From the NCBI RefSeq assembly GCF_003293595.1, contig NZ_CP022162.1:1681183-1745182 (forward strand): a stretch of DNA of 64,000 nucleotides, given 5' to 3'. Source of the stretch: Microbacterium sp. PM5. GTDB lineage: Bacteria > Actinomycetota > Actinomycetes > Actinomycetales > Microbacteriaceae. Positions 60,927-64,000 of this stretch are shown one piece after another. The notes beneath the pieces were generated by a model, which did not search any database, had not been told where the DNA came from, and saw only the letters and a list, made by a program, of their open reading frames with translations. Numbering within the stretch: position 1 is the stretch's first letter; each line of letters opens with the position of its first letter. The translations under genes and the position numbers were made by a program.

Positions 60927-62305
60927 CCATCGACGACGCCGACCTGCAGGCCAAGGCCCGCGACCACCTCTGGATGCACTTCGCACGCCAGTCGGTGATG
61001 ACCGAGGGCGCCGGCGTGCCCATCATCGTCAAGGGCGAGGGCCACCACATCTGGGACTCGCGCGGCAAGCGCTACATCGACGGGCTCGCGGGCCTGTTCG
61101 TCGTCAACGCCGGCCACGGACGCTCCCGCATCGCCCAGGCCGCGGCGAAACAGGCGGAGGAGCTCGCGTTCTTCCCGCTCTGGTCGTACGCACACCCCTC
61201 GGGCATCGAAGCCGCCGACCGCATCGCGAACCTCGCGCCCGGCGACCTCAACCACGTCTTCTTCTCCACGGGCGGCGGCGAGGCGGTCGAGACCGCGTTC
61301 AAGCTCGCCAAGCACTACTGGAAGCTGCAGGGAAAGCCCACCAAGCACAAGGTCATCTCCCGTGCCATCGCGTACCACGGCACCACGCAGGGCGCCCTCG
61401 CGATCACCGGCCTGCCCGTCATGAAGCACATGTTCGAGCCCGTCACCCCGGGCGGCTTCCGCGTGCCCAACACCAACTATTATCGAGCCGCGGAGTCCGG
61501 CTTCGGCGGCGGAACCCCCGAGGAGTTCGGCCTGTGGGCGGCCGACCGCATCGAGCAGATGATCCAGTTCGAGGGTCCCGAGACGGTCGCCGCTGTCTTC
61601 CTCGAGCCCGTGCAGAACGCCGGCGGGTGCTTCCCGGCACCGGCGGGCTACTTCCAGCGCGTGCGTGAGATCTGCGACCGCTACGACGTGCTGCTCGTCT
61701 CCGACGAGGTCATCTGCGCCTTCGGGCGCCTGGGCCACTATTTCGGCGCGCAGGCCTACGACTACCAGCCCGACATGATCACGTTCGCGAAGGCCGTCAC
61801 CAGCGGCTACGCGCCGCTGGGCGGCACGATCGTGAGCGACCGCGTCTATGAGCCCTTCGCGCACGGCGATCTGTCGTTCCCGCACGGCTACACCTTCGGC
61901 GGCCACCCCGTGTCGGCTGCCGTCGCCCTGGAGAACCTCGACGTGTTCGAGGAGGAGAAGCTGCTGGAGAACGTCCGCGAGAACTCGCCCGTCTTCCGCG
62001 CCACGCTGGAGAAGCTCCTCGACCTGCCGATCGTCGGCGACGTGCGCGGCGACGGCTACTTCTTCGGCATCGAGCTGGTCAAGGACAAGGCCACGAAGGA
62101 GACCTTCGACGACGACGAGTCGGAGCGGCTGCTGCGCGGCTTCCTCTCCAAGGCGCTGTTCGACGCGGGCCTGTACTGCCGCGCCGACGATCGCGGCGAC
62201 CCGGTGATCCAGCTCGCCCCGCCGCTGACCATCGGCCCGGCCGAATTCACCGAAATCGAGCAGATCCTGCGCTCCGTGCTCACAGAAGCCTGGTCCCGCC
62301 TCTGA
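60923..62305 (+). CDS. Class III aminotransferase, putrescine/polyamine-pyruvate type
   Basis: A 460-residue PLP enzyme. It has IWDSRGKRYIDGLAGLFVVNAGHGR, VFFSTGGGEAVETAFKLAKHYWKLQGKPTKHKVISR, AYHGTTQGALAITG, VSDEVICAFGRLGHYFGA and PDMITFAKAVTSGYAPLGG (lysine). The sequence type matches SpuC-like aminotransferases acting on putrescine and related diamines with pyruvate. It would convert putrescine made by the upstream operon to 4-aminobutanal, the substrate of PatD at 52121. Followed by a long palindromic element. Confidence 0.9.
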   Translation: MTIDDADLQAKARDHLWMHFARQSVMTEGAGVPIIVKGEGHHIWDSRGKRYIDGLAGLFVVNAGHGRSRIAQAAAKQAEELAFFPLWSYAHPSGIEAADRIANLAPGDLNHVFFSTGGGEAVETAFKLAKHYWKLQGKPTKHKVISRAIAYHGTTQGALAITGLPVMKHMFEPVTPGGFRVPNTNYYRAAESGFGGGTPEEFGLWAADRIEQMIQFEGPETVAAVFLEPVQNAGGCFPAPAGYFQRVREICDRYDVLLVSDEVICAFGRLGHYFGAQAYDYQPDMITFAKAVTSGYAPLGGTIVSDRVYEPFAHGDLSFPHGYTFGGHPVSAAVALENLDVFEEEKLLENVRENSPVFRATLEKLLDLPIVGDVRGDGYFFGIELVKDKATKETFDDDESERLLRGFLSKALFDAGLYCRADDRGDPVIQLAPPLTIGPAEFTEIEQILRSVLTEAWSRL

Positions 62306-62322
62306 CCCCCCTCTCCCACCCC

Positions 62323-62400
62323 GCCGAGCCGCCATCTTCTCGCCGAGCCGCCATGTTTCGACACGCGAAAACATGGCGGCTCGGCAGAAACGTCGCGGCT
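62323..62400. repeat. Nested palindromic repeat, family C
   Basis: GCCGAGCCGCCATCTTCTC (62323-62341) is followed 19 bp on by a second unit. The first 17 bases of that unit, GCCGAGCCGCCATGTTT (62342-62358), pair perfectly with AAACATGGCGGCTCGGC (62369-62385). A degenerate fourth unit (CGTCGCGGCTCGC) follows at 62391. It lies between the convergent aminotransferase and alanine dehydrogenase genes and probably ends both transcripts. Confidence 0.85.
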
Positions 62401-62420
62401 CGCGAGCCTGGTGGGCGAGG

Positions 62421-63494
62421 TCAGGCGAGGATGCGGGTGTCGATGACCTCGCCGCCGCGGATCGACAGACCCGCACGCAGCGAGGCGTCGCCCTCGAGGG
62501 CCGCATCGGTGCCGCGATCGGCGAGCGCGAGCGTGTACCGCAGCGTCGCGTTGGTGAGAGCGAGGGTCGAGGTCAACGGCACCGCTCCCGGCATGTTGGC
62601 GACGGCGTAGTAGATGGCGTCGTGCACCCGGTAGGTCGGATCGGTGTGCGTGGTCGCATGCGTGCCCTCGAAGCAGCCACCCTGGTCGACCGCGATGTCC
62701 ACGAGCACCGAGCCCGGGCGCATGCGCTCGACCATGTCGAGCGTCACGAGCTTGGGCGCCGCCGCGCCGGGCACCAGCACCGAGCCGATGACGAGGTCGG
62801 CGTCGGCGACGAGGTCGGCGATCGTCGAACGGGTGGACACGCGCGTGTCGACGCGGCCGTCGAAACGCTCGTCGAGGCGGCGCAGCTGCGGGATCGACAG
62901 GTCGACGATGGTCACGTGCGCGCCGAGTCCCACGGCCATCTGTGCGGCGTGGGTGCCGGCGACGCCGCCACCGATCACGACGACACGGCCGCGCGGTGTG
63001 CCGGGCACGCCGCCGAGCAGGATGCCGCGTCCCCCGGCCGGACCGAGCAGCTGCTGCGCGCCCACCTGCACCGACAGTCGGCCGGCGATCTCGCTCATCG
63101 GGGCCAGCAGCGGCAGCGACCGGTCGGGCAGCTGCACCGTCTCGTAGGCGATGGCGGTGGTACCGGCATCCAGGAGAGCGGTCGTCAGCGCCGGCGCGGC
63201 GGCCAGATGCAGGTAGGTGAACAGCGTGAGGTCCGAGCGCAGGAAGCCGTACTCGGGCGCGATCGGCTCCTTGACCTTCACGAGAAGGTCCGCGCCGCCC
63301 CAGACTTCGGCGGCCTCGGCCACGATCTCGGCTCCGGCGGCGCGATAGGCGTCGTCGCTGAAACCCGACCCGACGCCGGCTCCGCTCTGGATGAGCACCC
63401 GGTGGCCGTGTGCAGAGAGCTCGTCGACCCCCGTGGGCGTCATGCCGACGCGGCGCTCACTGTCTTTGATCTCTGTGGGAACACCGATGATCAT
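62421..63494 (-). CDS. ald: Alanine dehydrogenase
   Basis: A 357-residue NAD-dependent enzyme interconverting L-alanine and pyruvate plus ammonia. It has [51 protein letters not shown], the Rossmann motif [30 protein letters not shown] and [26 protein letters not shown]. It is slightly shorter than the usual 371 residues. Pyruvate is the expected acceptor of the nearby aminotransferases, so Ald would recycle the alanine they form. Divergent from an AldR-like Lrp gene. Confidence 0.95.
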   Translation of the reverse strand: MIIGVPTEIKDSERRVGMTPTGVDELSAHGHRVLIQSGAGVGSGFSDDAYRAAGAEIVAEAAEVWGGADLLVKVKEPIAPEYGFLRSDLTLFTYLHLAAAPALTTALLDAGTTAIAYETVQLPDRSLPLLAPMSEIAGRLSVQVGAQQLLGPAGGRGILLGGVPGTPRGRVVVIGGGVAGTHAAQMAVGLGAHVTIVDLSIPQLRRLDERFDGRVDTRVSTRSTIADLVADADLVIGSVLVPGAAAPKLVTLDMVERMRPGSVLVDIAVDQGGCFEGTHATTHTDPTYRVHDAIYYAVANMPGAVPLTSTLALTNATLRYTLALADRGTDAALEGDASLRAGLSIRGGEVIDTRILA

Positions 63495-63587
63495 GGGCGG
63501 GACTCCTTCGACATGGTCCGCGGGAAAGGGAGTGGAGCGGTGCAGCGCGATCACGATGTCAGCCCTCCGGACGCTCGACAAGAGCAT

Positions 63588-63620
63588 CCGAAAATTCGGT
63601 GAAATTGCCTCAGCGCTGAG
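63588..63620. promoter_or_regulatory. Two palindromes in the ald / Lrp divergent gap
   Basis: CCGAA-AA-TTCGG (63588-63599) and CTCAGCGCTGAG (63609-63620, perfect) lie 94 bp upstream of ald and 15 bp upstream of the Lrp gene. Lrp/AldR proteins bind several sites in such gaps, so these are likely part of the control region. Confidence 0.5.
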
Positions 63621-63635
63621 AACTATGCTCGGGAA

Positions 63636-64000
63636 ATGGCCGTCTCTTCCGCTGATCCTTCACTGGATGCCGCCGATCTCCGACTCATCGACGAGTTGCG
63701 CGACGATGCCCGCCAGCCACTGAGTCGTCTTGCGGCGACCCTGGGCGTCGCGGCGTCGACCGTGCACGCACGCATCTCGCGCCTCGTATCGCGCGGGGTG
63801 ATCCGTCGCTTCACGATCGACGTCGATCCGGGAGCACTGGGGTACCGCACCGAGGCTCTGGTCTCGGTGCGGATCCGCCCGGGGGCACGCGCGCAGCTGA
63901 CCCGCTTCGCCGAGGAGCTGCGCACCCACCCCGACGTCGCCCAGTACTTCTATGTCGCCGGCGCGGAGGACTTCGTGATCCACTTCCGCGGGCGCGACAG
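63636..64000 (+). CDS. Lrp/AsnC-family regulator, AldR-like, 3' partial
   Basis: The right edge cuts this gene after 121 codons. The HTH is visible (DLRLIDELRDDARQPLSRLAATLGVAASTVHARISRLVSRGVIRRF). The start of the RAM domain follows (YRTEALVSVRIRPGARAQLTRFAEELRTHPDVAQYFYVAGAEDFVIHFRGRD). The start ATG at 63636 has GGGAAA next to it, a weak site. Divergent placement against alanine dehydrogenase matches the AldR-Ald arrangement of actinobacteria, in which alanine activates ald through the Lrp protein. Confidence 0.88.
   Translation, partial: MAVSSADPSLDAADLRLIDELRDDARQPLSRLAATLGVAASTVHARISRLVSRGVIRRFTIDVDPGALGYRTEALVSVRIRPGARAQLTRFAEELRTHPDVAQYFYVAGAEDFVIHFRGRD

Overview
The window is high-GC chromosomal DNA from an actinobacterium, most likely a Microbacterium or close relative in the Microbacteriaceae. 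This rests on base composition, frequent GTG starts and 4-bp ATGA/GTGA gene overlaps, the small 'MGRMYYGN' protein typical of that family, and the very frequent heptamer GGATGCC/GGCATCC. Genes are densely packed and no gap exceeds about 170 bp. I saw no rRNA, tRNA, CRISPR array, transposase, integrase or phage gene. The content is catabolic: plant-derived sugars, branched-chain amino acids and propionyl-CoA, arginine/proline, and polyamines, with many local TetR, MarR, LacI, GntR, LysR, PucR and Lrp regulators.

Layout. 1-4593: an operon that fits D-apiose/D-apionate breakdown (triosephosphate-isomerase-like L-erythrulose-1-phosphate isomerase, 3-oxo-isoapionate decarboxylase, D-apionate oxidoisomerase, an SDR, D-apionate lactonase). 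4607-10334: a LacI regulator divergent from rhaI, an aldolase-dehydrogenase fusion and rhaB, with twin LacI-type operators between them. 10335-13645: GH42 beta-galactosidase, a DUF1349 protein and a TetR. Apiose, rhamnose and beta-galactoside handling together suggest feeding on pectin (rhamnogalacturonan) side chains. 13691-15866: small family-specific proteins and two paralogous MarR genes arranged tail to tail. 15987-20624: methylcrotonyl-CoA carboxylase, a MaoC hydratase and a TetR (leucine/acyl-CoA). 20667-24348: transglutaminase, alpha-E and circularly permuted ATP-grasp cassette. 24443-25954: membrane-anchored sulfite-oxidase-fold molybdoenzyme. 25968-34290: dimethylargininase-like enzyme, ornithine aminotransferase, PutA and their regulators. 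35697-39075: etfB-etfA followed by a membrane cytochrome b carrying three copies of a short N-terminal motif. 39230-47344: isobutyryl-type acyl-CoA dehydrogenase, enoyl-CoA hydratase, thiolase and the complete methylcitrate set prpC, prpB, prpD with a GntR. 47449-53557: PucR regulator, methylmalonate-semialdehyde dehydrogenase, class III aminotransferase and aminoaldehyde dehydrogenase. 53586-56120: TetR, hemerythrin and BphX-like genes, TetR. 56197-62305: agmatine deiminase, amidase, PLP decarboxylase, Lrp and putrescine-type aminotransferase. 62421-64000: alanine dehydrogenase divergent from an Lrp regulator cut by the window end.

The modules interlock. Valine carbon can pass through the acyl-CoA dehydrogenase, hydratase and methylmalonate-semialdehyde dehydrogenase to propionyl-CoA and then the methylcitrate cycle. 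Acyl-CoA electrons go to ETF and perhaps directly to the neighbouring cytochrome b. Arginine nitrogen and carbon can reach glutamate through RocD and PutA, or succinate through agmatine, putrescine and gamma-aminobutyraldehyde. Outside the genes, the main structure is a set of nested palindromes from three sequence families (22512, 35574, 44174, 62323) sharing one architecture, plus a perfect G-quadruplex motif after prpB.
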